Below are positions 48,665 through 56,163 of a DNA stretch of 62,036 nt, one piece after another. Under the pieces are notes generated by a model. That model made no database searches, was not told where the DNA came from, and saw only the letters and a program-made list of their open reading frames with translations. How positions within the stretch are numbered: the first letter of the stretch is position 1; the number at the start of each line of letters is the position of its first letter. This DNA is from Planctomycetota bacterium (GTDB lineage Bacteria > Planctomycetota > Planctomycetia > Planctomycetales > Planctomycetaceae), in contig VGZH01000026.1 in the NCBI GenBank assembly GCA_016872645.1, forward strand, positions 1 to 62,036, in the 5' to 3' direction. Both the position numbers and the translations under genes were made by a program.

Positions 48665-48994
48665 GTGAACGTGGCTGCGACCGATTCGCCGCGCTTCGGC
48701 CTCGCCGACTTGCAGGCTCTGATCGCCAAGATGTATTCGAGCAAAGACGAAGCTCGCGGCGTCGACGGCACTTTCATGTGGCTGATGGAGGAGGTCGGTG
48801 AACTGGCCGCCGCACTCCGCGAGGGGACTCCCGAAGAACTCGCGCTGGAATTCGCCGACGTCCTGGCCTGGCTGGCGACGATTGCCAATGTCTCGGGAGT
48901 CGACCTGGAAGCGGCCGTTCTGAAAAAGTACGGCAACGGCTGCCCCGGCTGCGGCCAGATGGTCTGTGGCTGCGGCCTAGAAGAGAAACCGTAG
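48665..48994 (+). CDS. MazG-like nucleotide pyrophosphohydrolase with Cys-rich tail
   Basis: A 109-residue all-alpha NTP pyrophosphohydrolase. FMWLMEEVGELAAALREGTPEELALEFADVLAWLATIANVSGVD contains the paired EExxE/ExxD metal ligands of MazG-type folds. The tail CPGCGQMVCGCGLEE is a possible zinc knuckle. I choose GTG 48665 because AAAGGA precedes it by 6 bases and the upstream part does not fit the family. It probably removes non-canonical or excess NTPs. The gene is on its own between a ferredoxin and a dus gene. Confidence 0.85.
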   Translation: MNVAATDSPRFGLADLQALIAKMYSSKDEARGVDGTFMWLMEEVGELAAALREGTPEELALEFADVLAWLATIANVSGVDLEAAVLKKYGNGCPGCGQMVCGCGLEEKP

Positions 48995-49263
48995 CCACGT
49001 TCGCATCGTGGCCGACCTGAAAAGCCGGCGTCTGATTTGTTTCAAAGGCTTTCTGTTTCTGTGTGGAGGATGTTTGGTATCGGTGGCGTTGTTGGCGGAA
49101 CAGCCGACACTCAAAGTGGAGTTTCTGCTGGCGATGGCTGTTTAGTGTTTTGCTCGTTGCGACTACTTCGCCTTTTGTGTCATCGAACACTACGTCGATC
49201 CTGAATTCCGATTTTCCGGTTTGTGGGCGTTTGCCAAGTATTTGGTTCGACGCCGCTCGAAAG

Positions 49264-50340
49264 ATGCTCATGAGACCTCTTCCTCGACTCCGACTCGGCC
49301 CGATTGAGCTGGACTTTCCGGTCGTTCAAGCGGCGCTTAGCGGGTACAGCGACTGGCCGATGCGTGTCATCGCCAAGCGGTTCGGAGCGTCGTACACGCT
49401 GTGCGAGGTGCTGCTCGACAAGTTTCTGATCGAGCTGAAGGACCGGCATCGGACGCGGCGATTCCTGAAAGTCAGCGACGAAGAGCATCCGGTCGGCGGG
49501 CAGCTGATGGGCGCGATCCCAGAGGACTTCGGCCCTGCAGCGTTGAAGTTGGTCGAAGCGGGCTTCGATGTGATCGACATCAATTTCGGCTGCCCCGTAA
49601 AGAAGGTGCTGGGGCGTTGCCGTGGCGGCTTCTTGCTCAGTCAGCCAGAGACCGCGCTGGAAATCGTCAGCCGCGTGCGAGACGTCGTCCCGCCACACGT
49701 CCCAGTCACCGTCAAGATGCGACGAGCACTTAATGACGAATCCGAGAGCCGTGACAAGTTTTTCACGATCTTCGACGGCGCTTACGAGCGGGGCGCGGCG
49801 GCGATCACCGTTCATGGCCGGACCGTCGAGCAGCGCTACAACGGGCCGAGCAACTGGGACATTCTCCGTGAGATCAAGCAACACGCCGGCAGCCGAGTCG
49901 TGCTCGGCAGCGGTGACCTGTTCACGGCTCAGGCGTGCCTCGACATGATCCAGCAAACCGGCGTCGATGGCGTAACGGCCGCCCGCGGCGCGATCGGCAA
50001 TCCGTGGATCTTTCGCGAGGCCCGCGCTCTCGTTGCTGGCCTGCCGCTTCCCAATCCGCCGTCACTGCATGAACAGCGCGACGCTCTGCACGAACATTTT
50101 CGTTTGGCGATGGAAGTCTACGACGAGAAGCGGGCGGCGATCATGCTTCGCAAGTTCGGTATCAAGTACTCGGAACTGCATCCACGCTTCGAGGAACTGC
50201 GTGAGGCGTTCGTCGTCGTCAGCAGCCTGGCCGAGTGGGACGCGGTCCTTGCGAAGTGGTACCACGACGACTTGCCCGGCCGCCGGCGAGTGATCAACGA
50301 AGACTCGCCGATCTTTTCGGAAACGTGCGAAGTGGCTTGA
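49264..50340 (+). CDS. tRNA-dihydrouridine synthase
   Basis: Reduces uridine in tRNA D-loops with FMN and NADPH. The protein has 358 residues. The TIM barrel shows VVQAALSGYSDWPMRVIAKRFGA, GGQLMGAIPEDFGPAALKL, and DINFGCPVKKVLGRCRGG with the catalytic Cys in the GCP motif. VKMRRALND, ITVHGRTVEQRYNGPSNW, VVLGSGDLFTA and GVTAARGAIGNPWIF close the FMN site. The Dus subtype is not decidable. The start is at ATG 49264 or ATG 49270. It is convergent with the second DUF1501 gene. Confidence 0.92.
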   Translation: MLMRPLPRLRLGPIELDFPVVQAALSGYSDWPMRVIAKRFGASYTLCEVLLDKFLIELKDRHRTRRFLKVSDEEHPVGGQLMGAIPEDFGPAALKLVEAGFDVIDINFGCPVKKVLGRCRGGFLLSQPETALEIVSRVRDVVPPHVPVTVKMRRALNDESESRDKFFTIFDGAYERGAAAITVHGRTVEQRYNGPSNWDILREIKQHAGSRVVLGSGDLFTAQACLDMIQQTGVDGVTAARGAIGNPWIFREARALVAGLPLPNPPSLHEQRDALHEHFRLAMEVYDEKRAAIMLRKFGIKYSELHPRFEELREAFVVVSSLAEWDAVLAKWYHDDLPGRRRVINEDSPIFSETCEVA

Positions 50341-50355
50341 GCAAGAATGCTCGTA

Positions 50356-51804
50356 TCACACCAGCTCACGCAGCGGTTGTCCGCCATTGGCGAGGACGAA
50401 GATCGGCCGGCCGCGATTGTCGAGGTATTGCACGTCGAGCGGAACGCCGAAGTGGTGGAAGATCGTCGCGGCCAGGTCGCCCGGCGTGACTGAGCGTTCG
50501 CGGATGATGCCGCCGTCCGGTTCGCTCGCGCCGATGACTTGGCCGTGGCGGAAGCCGCCGCCGGCGAGGCACATCGACATGATGTTCGGCCAATGATTCC
50601 GGCCATCGGTGCTGTCTTGCGTTCCCATCTGCGGAGTCCGGCCGAACTCACCCATCGCGATGACCAGCGTATTGTCGAGCAGTCCACGCTCGGACAAATC
50701 GCTCACCAGCGTCGTGATGAGATGATCGAACAGTGGCAGCAGCGGGCCGAGCCCGTTCTTGATGCCGCCGTATGGCGGAAGGTTGTCGCCGTGCGTGTCC
50801 CAAGTCCCCGACGCCGTGTGATAGCTCAGGTCGATCGTCACGAACGCGACGCCCGATTCGACCAGTCGCCGAGCGATCAGCGCTTGCTGACACCAGAGGT
50901 GCTTGCCAAATCGCTGACGAGTTTCCGCCGGTTCCCGTTCGATGTCGAACGCCGCCTGAGCGCGCCGGCCGAGCACCATCTCCACCGCTTGCTGCTGATA
51001 CGAATCCATCGCACCCAGCGAACCACCTTGATCAATATCCCGTCGCAGCCGATCGAACGAGCCGACCAACGAACGTCGATCCGACAGCCGATCCAGCGAC
51101 AGACCCGTCGGCAACTGGAATGCCCCCGCTTGCGACATCGTTCCGGTGTCCTTGCCAACGAGATCGTAAACTGGCAGCCGCGTTGCCTGGCTGGCGAGGA
51201 ACGGGTCGTACTGCTTGCCGAGATATCCCGCGAAGGCCAGATGCGACCGCGACCGCATGAACGCGACGTACGGCGGCATCGACGGATGATTTGAGCCGTG
51301 ATGCTTGGCGACGACCGATGCGAGGGCCGGATATTTCTCTGCCTCCTTGTTAACGCGCGGCTCGTTGGCGAGGTTCGCGGTCTGCATGACCATGTTCGGT
51401 TCGTGGTTCGAGTGCTTGCAGTCGACCGACCGAATGATCGTGAACTTGTCGAGCATCGCCGCTTGCTTGGGCAGGTGCTCGCAAATGATCGTGCCAGGGA
51501 GTTTCGTTTGCGTGACTCCGAACGGTCCGCGATTCATGTACGGCCGGTCGGGCTTTGGATCCCAAGTGTCGATGTGGCTCGGCCCACCCGCCATCCAAAG
51601 CAGGATCACACTCTTGCCAGCCTTCGCTCCGCCGGCAGCCTGGGCCTTCAGCAAGTTCGGCAAGCTCAAGCCCGCGATTCCCGCCAGTCCCGCTTTTAGC
51701 ATTCCGCGGCGGTCGGTCAGCGTCAGACCCTCGCGGGTTCGCCCCTGAAAATCTCCGAACGCATGTTGCGAGTGCAGCGATCCGTGGCGGTGATTTCCGA
51801 GCAT
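50356..51804 (-). CDS. DUF1501 protein (second copy), exported
   Basis: A 482-residue DUF1501 protein. LTDRRGMLKAGLAGIAGLSLPNLLKAQAA is a Tat-like leader after a 34-residue N-terminal extension. VILLWMAGGPSHIDTWDPKPDRP, TIDLSYHTASGTWDTHGDNLPPY, IAMGEFGRTPQMG and GRNHWPNIMSMCLAGGGF are the family marks. It is not a recent copy of the other DUF1501 protein in the window (27776-29227), sharing only the family motifs. ATG 51804 is preceded by GAGGAG at 6 bases. No DUF1549/DUF1553 partner is adjacent. Confidence 0.9.
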   Translation of the reverse strand: MLGNHRHGSLHSQHAFGDFQGRTREGLTLTDRRGMLKAGLAGIAGLSLPNLLKAQAAGGAKAGKSVILLWMAGGPSHIDTWDPKPDRPYMNRGPFGVTQTKLPGTIICEHLPKQAAMLDKFTIIRSVDCKHSNHEPNMVMQTANLANEPRVNKEAEKYPALASVVAKHHGSNHPSMPPYVAFMRSRSHLAFAGYLGKQYDPFLASQATRLPVYDLVGKDTGTMSQAGAFQLPTGLSLDRLSDRRSLVGSFDRLRRDIDQGGSLGAMDSYQQQAVEMVLGRRAQAAFDIEREPAETRQRFGKHLWCQQALIARRLVESGVAFVTIDLSYHTASGTWDTHGDNLPPYGGIKNGLGPLLPLFDHLITTLVSDLSERGLLDNTLVIAMGEFGRTPQMGTQDSTDGRNHWPNIMSMCLAGGGFRHGQVIGASEPDGGIIRERSVTPGDLAATIFHHFGVPLDVQYLDNRGRPIFVLANGGQPLRELV

Positions 51805-52022
51805 CTTGGCTCCTCGGCGGGCAAATCCGAACGTCAACTTAACAGCGGCTGATTCTAAATCGGATCGAATCGCCGTCCACCATCACTTGTCTTGGAGTTA
51901 GCGAACTTTGAGGAAAATCTCGGACCTCTGAACGTCGCTCCGAGCTGCTCTTTGCGCGACTTGCCGAACCGTGATAGCGTCCGATTGAACGATTTCGATT
52001 TGGCGAAGTGGAGTCGCCCTGC

Positions 52023-52811
52023 ATGTCTCGATCACTAACGACTGAGCAACCGCGACGACTGGCGATCCCGCGCAGCCGGCGGCTGGTGATCGACCTGTTG
52101 CGGCTGAATCGCCAAGTGCCGACGACTCCGCATGACCGACTGATCGACTTGAGCGTCGTCGCTGCCGCGCGTGAGCGAGCGACTGAGCGGATCTCGTGGT
52201 CGGTTCTCTTCATCAAAGCCTTCTCGATTGTTGCTGCCAAATATCCCCCGCTGCGGCAGTCCTACATGTCTTGGCCCTGGCCGCATCTGTATCAGCACCC
52301 GGACAGCACCGCGACGATCGTGACTCACCGAGAAGTTGACGGTGAACCGTGGCTGTTCTGGTCGCAGTTTCCACACTCCGACAAACAATCGCTGGTTCGC
52401 ATGCAGATGCACCTCGAACATTGTCAGACCGAACCGGTGCAATTGATGTTCAAGAAACAGTGGTGGCTCAGTGCGCTTCCCACTTGGATGCGGCGGATCG
52501 TTTGGTGGTGGACGCTCAATACCTCTGGCGTCATGCGAGTGAAACGCTGCGGCACATTCTTTCTGACAACAATCGGTTCGCGCGGGGCCGAGATTTCGCA
52601 TCCTCCCGGCTTCCTGACCAGTGGCCTGACGTTCGGCCCGTTCGATGATCGTGGCCGTTCGCGAGTCACGCTGGCGTACGATCACCGGTTGCTCGACGGC
52701 CGGATGGTCGCTGACATTCTGGCCGACCTCGAGCAGACGCTGAATGGCGCCATCGCCGACGAGTTGGCGGAAATGTGCACCGCGACGGCTAAGCAGCGAC
52801 TCGCGGCGTGA
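52023..52811 (+). CDS. Stand-alone 2-oxoacid dehydrogenase E2-type acyltransferase domain
   Basis: A 262-residue protein with the chloramphenicol-acetyltransferase-like fold of E2 enzymes. The active-site motif YDHRLLDGRMVADILADLEQTL carries the catalytic His and Asp (DHRxxDG). It has no lipoyl domain and no E1/E3-binding domain, so it cannot work as a normal E2. A basic patch (RRLAIPRSRRLVIDLLRLNRQ) starts it, and TFFLTTIGSRGAEISHPPGF precedes the active site. It may be an acyltransferase with a CoA substrate. It is convergent with the ACT protein gene. Confidence 0.8.
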   Translation: MSRSLTTEQPRRLAIPRSRRLVIDLLRLNRQVPTTPHDRLIDLSVVAAARERATERISWSVLFIKAFSIVAAKYPPLRQSYMSWPWPHLYQHPDSTATIVTHREVDGEPWLFWSQFPHSDKQSLVRMQMHLEHCQTEPVQLMFKKQWWLSALPTWMRRIVWWWTLNTSGVMRVKRCGTFFLTTIGSRGAEISHPPGFLTSGLTFGPFDDRGRSRVTLAYDHRLLDGRMVADILADLEQTLNGAIADELAEMCTATAKQRLAA

Positions 52812-52823
52812 CAACGAGAATGT

Positions 52824-53408
52824 TCACAAGCGAGTCTCCGCCCGCACCGAGTCACGCAGGTTGCCACCGCAGCGGGCCACGAAATCGGTGAACGGTTCCA
52901 GCGTCGCGTTCAAACCCACCTCCTGACAGCGAGCAAAAAGCTGCTCGCTGACGCGAGTGAAATCGAACGACATCGGGATCGCCAGTTCCAACTCCAGCGA
53001 GAACGATTTGTCCCGCTCACAACGCTCAGCGTAGAGATTGCGGATGTCGACCCCCAATTCCGCGAGCTTCCCCGAAAGCATCCGCAGCATTCCCGGCTTG
53101 TCCGAGCCGCGTACGGTCAGCACATATTTGTTGGAAGGCGGCGCGAGAATTCCCGAATCAGCCGCCGGCTCGCTCAGCCGAACTTCAACACCGTAGGGTC
53201 GGCAAAGGTCGCGAATGTGATCGGAAACGACCTCTTGATTGCGGTCATCGGGAAAGTCGGCGGCCAACAGGATCGAGCAGTACGGCTGCATCACCGAAAT
53301 GCTGGCCTCCCACAAGTTGCCCCGCAGTTCATCGAGTGCCGTCGTGACCGCCGCCAAGACTCCGACCCGGTTTGCCCCCGTCAGCGAGATGATGTAGCGT
53401 CTGGCCAT
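52824..53408 (-). CDS. Tandem ACT-domain protein (GcvR-like)
   Basis: A 194-residue cytosolic protein made of two ACT domains: RYIISLTGANRVGVLAAVTTALDELRGNLWEASISVMQ and YVLTVRGSDKPGMLRMLSGKLAELGVDIRNLYAE. The arrangement resembles the glycine cleavage regulator GcvR and the N-terminal part of formyltetrahydrofolate deformylase. It probably senses an amino acid. ATG 53408 is used; the AI-2E transporter gene diverges 48 bp away. Confidence 0.85.
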   Translation of the reverse strand: MARRYIISLTGANRVGVLAAVTTALDELRGNLWEASISVMQPYCSILLAADFPDDRNQEVVSDHIRDLCRPYGVEVRLSEPAADSGILAPPSNKYVLTVRGSDKPGMLRMLSGKLAELGVDIRNLYAERCERDKSFSLELELAIPMSFDFTRVSEQLFARCQEVGLNATLEPFTDFVARCGGNLRDSVRAETRL

Positions 53409-53456
53409 ACCCGAACCTTTTCGTCGTTTCCGCGGCGCATTTCTGAAAGACATCCC

Positions 53457-54806
53457 ATGACGTCGATGGCACGCCTCGTATCGTTGGCGATCTTAACGGG
53501 TCTGATCGTCTTTTTGGGAATCACCTTCTATCAGATTGTGGCTCCCTTCCTGTTGCCGCTGTTTCTGGCGGCGATCACGGTGGTCTGGTGTCAGCCGCTG
53601 TTTCAGTATTTTCATCGCAAATTCAAAGGCCGTGAGCGAGTCGCCGCCGCCGCGACGATGACCTCCGTTTGCCTGCTGTTATTCGTGCCTCTGACGCTGG
53701 CCGTCGTGATGTCGGCCATGCAGTTGAAGTCGATCGCCGCCCAACAAATCCGAGCCATCAAAACCGCCGTCCAAGACATGCCGCTGGACGCCAACGTCGA
53801 AAAGATGGTCGGAGCGGTCGAACAGATACGGTCGAAAGACAGTGCGCTCAGCGAAGACCTCAAGCACAGGCTGCGCGAGTGGTCGTCGCACATCTTGGAT
53901 GTCGTCCATCCGATCCCCGGCGATGAGTCCACGCCAGAGGAACGTCAGAAATCTCAGGATGAGCGTGACACGCTGCTCAAACAATTCGAAGAACAAATGG
54001 CCGAGGCCTCCCAGGACGCCGGACAGCAATTGCAGGACCTGGCGATGAAGAGCTTGGGGCTGGCGGCCAGTGGTGGCTGGGGACTGACCACAAAAACGTT
54101 CGGCTTGCTGGGAGCCATCGTTGGGAGCCTGATTTCACTGACGATGTTCTTGATCGCGTTCTACTACTTTCTGTGCGACGGCTCATCGCTGCTAGACGCG
54201 ACTCAAAAACTCATCCCGGTTCAGATCGATTACCAAAAACAGCTCATCCACGAGTTCAATCGCGTCATGCAGTCGATTGTCTCGGCGACGATGCTCTCAT
54301 CGATCGCTCAAGGGGCGGCGACGGCGTTGGTCCTGTTTTTTTTGGGGTTCCACAAATTCTTCCTGCTGTTTGTCGTGGCGACGTTCGCCTCGCTGATCCC
54401 GATCGCCGGGACGTGGATGATTTGGGGCCCGTGCGCGATCTGGCTGTGGGCCGACGGTTTCCACGGGTCGGCAATCTTCCTGGCGGTCTTCGGCATCGCC
54501 GTCATCGGGACGATGGACAACGTCATCAAAGCCTACGTTTTGCAAAGCGAAACCAGTCTGCACCCGCTGCTGGCGTTTGTCAGCGTGTTCGGCGGAATGC
54601 AGGTGATGGGCTTGTGGGGCATCTTCGTCGGCCCGGTCGTCGCCTGCTGCCTGCACGCGCTGGTAAAAATCTTCAACACCGAATTGAGCGAGTTCTCCAA
54701 AGAACGCTTCGCCAAAACGGCACCGTCTTCCCACGAGGCCCCAACCAGCGGCACCTCACCCGCAACAACACCGGCTCCGCCCGCTGCAACTCCGCCCAAC
54801 GGCTGA
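53457..54806 (+). CDS. AI-2E family transporter (PerM/YdiK/TqsA-like)
   Basis: A 449-residue inner-membrane protein with about seven or eight membrane segments, e.g. LVSLAILTGLIVFLGITFYQIVAPFLLPLFLAAI, MTSVCLLLFVPLTLAVVMS, LLGAIVGSLISLTMFLIAFYYFL, AATALVLFFLGFHKFFLLFVVATFASLIPI and GMQVMGLWGIFVGPVVACCL. A large soluble domain (residues 90-190) separates the second and third. The C-terminal tail is Pro/Ala/Thr-rich. The substrate is unknown; family members handle autoinducer-2 or other small molecules, some Na+/H+. The start at ATG 53457 fits the first membrane helix. Confidence 0.9.
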   Translation: MTSMARLVSLAILTGLIVFLGITFYQIVAPFLLPLFLAAITVVWCQPLFQYFHRKFKGRERVAAAATMTSVCLLLFVPLTLAVVMSAMQLKSIAAQQIRAIKTAVQDMPLDANVEKMVGAVEQIRSKDSALSEDLKHRLREWSSHILDVVHPIPGDESTPEERQKSQDERDTLLKQFEEQMAEASQDAGQQLQDLAMKSLGLAASGGWGLTTKTFGLLGAIVGSLISLTMFLIAFYYFLCDGSSLLDATQKLIPVQIDYQKQLIHEFNRVMQSIVSATMLSSIAQGAATALVLFFLGFHKFFLLFVVATFASLIPIAGTWMIWGPCAIWLWADGFHGSAIFLAVFGIAVIGTMDNVIKAYVLQSETSLHPLLAFVSVFGGMQVMGLWGIFVGPVVACCLHALVKIFNTELSEFSKERFAKTAPSSHEAPTSGTSPATTPAPPAATPPNG

Positions 54807-54830
54807 TATCCTGCCTGCTTTCCTTGGTTC

Positions 54831-54864
54831 CCTTCTGTTCAAATCCCAGTTTTTGAACAGAAGG
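54831..54864. repeat. Perfect 13-bp inverted repeat after the AI-2E gene
   Basis: CCTTCTGTTCAAA (54831-54843) pairs exactly with 54852-54864 around an 8-nt loop. The AI-2E stop is 25 bp before. No T-run follows on the plus strand, so it is a weak terminator candidate. Confidence 0.7.
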
Positions 54865-54926
54865 CTACGAAGAAAACGAACAGGAGAATTGGAAATTCTT
54901 ACCATCGCGGTTTTCGGAGATTCACC

Positions 54927-55979
54927 ATGAGACGTCTGTTGCTGATCTGGAGTTTGTGTGTGACAGCCATGGGGCTGAGTGCAACCGCCATTGCCGATCA
55001 GCGGGACGGGCGGCTCGACATTTATTTCATTGACGTCGAAGGGGGAGCCGCGACGCTGATGATCACTCCCGTCGGCGAGTCGCTGTTGATCGATTCCGGC
55101 TATCCCGACAACGCCGGCCGAGATCGGGACCGCATCCTGAAAGTGCTGCGTGACGTCACCAAGCAGGATCACCTCGACCACGCGGCCGTGACTCATTGGC
55201 ATCTCGACCACTACGGCAATCACGCCGCGCTGGCATCGCAGATCAAAATCCACAACTTCTGGGATCGAGGCATCCCGGAGAAGCTGGCCGAGGACAATGG
55301 CTTCGAGAAGCGAATCGTCGACTACCGAGCTGCCTCGCAAAATAAATCCAAGACGATGAAGCCGGGCGACTTGTTGCCGCTGAAGGCAGACGGCAAGACG
55401 CCGCTGTCGTTGAAGATCGTCACCGCCAGCCGCGCAGTCATCCCAAACACCGGTGAACCGAACCCGTTCGCGGACGACTTTAAAACGCCGGAGGTTGACC
55501 CAACCGACAACGCAGCAAGCGTCAGCTTCCTCACGAAGTTCGGCAAGTTCTCGTTTCTGTGCTGCGGCGATCTCACTCACCAGATCGAAAAAAAGCTGAT
55601 GACCCCAAACAATCCGCTGGGCAAGGTTGAGCTATTTATGGTCACGCACCACGGGTTGGGAGTCAGCAACCATCCGGCTTTCGTGCTGGCAATCGACCCG
55701 CGCGTTTGCGTCATGTGCAACGGCCCGACGAAAGGCTGCGATCCGAGCACCAACGCGACGCTCCGCCAAATCAAGTCGCTGCAAGCGATCTATCAACTGC
55801 ATCGCAATGTGAAGCTGAAAGCCGACGAGCAAACTCCCGCTGAGTTCATCGCCAACAACGTCGATGACACCGCCTCGTGCAAAGGAGTCTTCGTCAAAGC
55901 GTCGGTCGCACCCGGCGGCGAGAGCTACACCGTGCAGATTGGTTCGGACGGTGCGAAGCGCGAATTCAAAACGCGCTGA
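54927..55979 (+). CDS. Exported metallo-beta-lactamase-fold hydrolase (ComEC/Rec2-like MBL type)
   Basis: A 350-residue protein with a signal peptide (LLLIWSLCVTAMGLSATAIA). DIYFIDVEGGAATLMITPVGESLLIDSGY and the HxHxDH motif THWHLDHYGNH place it in the metallo-beta-lactamase fold. CCGDLTHQIEKKL and MVTHHGLGVSNHPAF supply the later metal ligands. The wording resembles the MBL domain of ComEC, but without the membrane domain. Substrate unknown. ATG 54927 is 8 bases after the G-rich GGAGA. Confidence 0.85.
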   Translation: MRRLLLIWSLCVTAMGLSATAIADQRDGRLDIYFIDVEGGAATLMITPVGESLLIDSGYPDNAGRDRDRILKVLRDVTKQDHLDHAAVTHWHLDHYGNHAALASQIKIHNFWDRGIPEKLAEDNGFEKRIVDYRAASQNKSKTMKPGDLLPLKADGKTPLSLKIVTASRAVIPNTGEPNPFADDFKTPEVDPTDNAASVSFLTKFGKFSFLCCGDLTHQIEKKLMTPNNPLGKVELFMVTHHGLGVSNHPAFVLAIDPRVCVMCNGPTKGCDPSTNATLRQIKSLQAIYQLHRNVKLKADEQTPAEFIANNVDDTASCKGVFVKASVAPGGESYTVQIGSDGAKREFKTR

Positions 55980-55983
55980 GTTT

Positions 55984-56130
55984 TGTAGGGTGGGACAAGC
56001 TCGTTTCGAGCGGCGGCCCGCCAGGTTTTTCATCATGGTGGGCCGGCGCTTCGCTGGTCCCACGCTACGTTCTGCGGACGAATACCGATGGCCGTCATCC
56101 TTTTCCGGATTTCGGAAAAGGACAACGGCC
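55984..56130. repeat. Intergenic inverted-repeat cluster before argS
   Basis: GTAGGGTGGGACAAGC near 55985 faces a related inverted copy ending at 56072 (GGTCCCACGCTAC), with GGTGGGCCGGCGCTTCGC between. A second hairpin, arms 56090-56107 and 56113-56130, has 2 mismatches in 18 bp around GATTT. The stretch is not coding, although a frame is open through it into argS. Confidence 0.65.
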
Positions 56131-56163
56131 AGGCAACGGCCACTTGAGGAAACCGGTTTACTG

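Noticed and set aside
54807-54926. Inverted repeat 54831-54864 as a terminator
   Set aside because: It has a perfect stem but no T-run after it on the plus strand; reported as a repeat instead.
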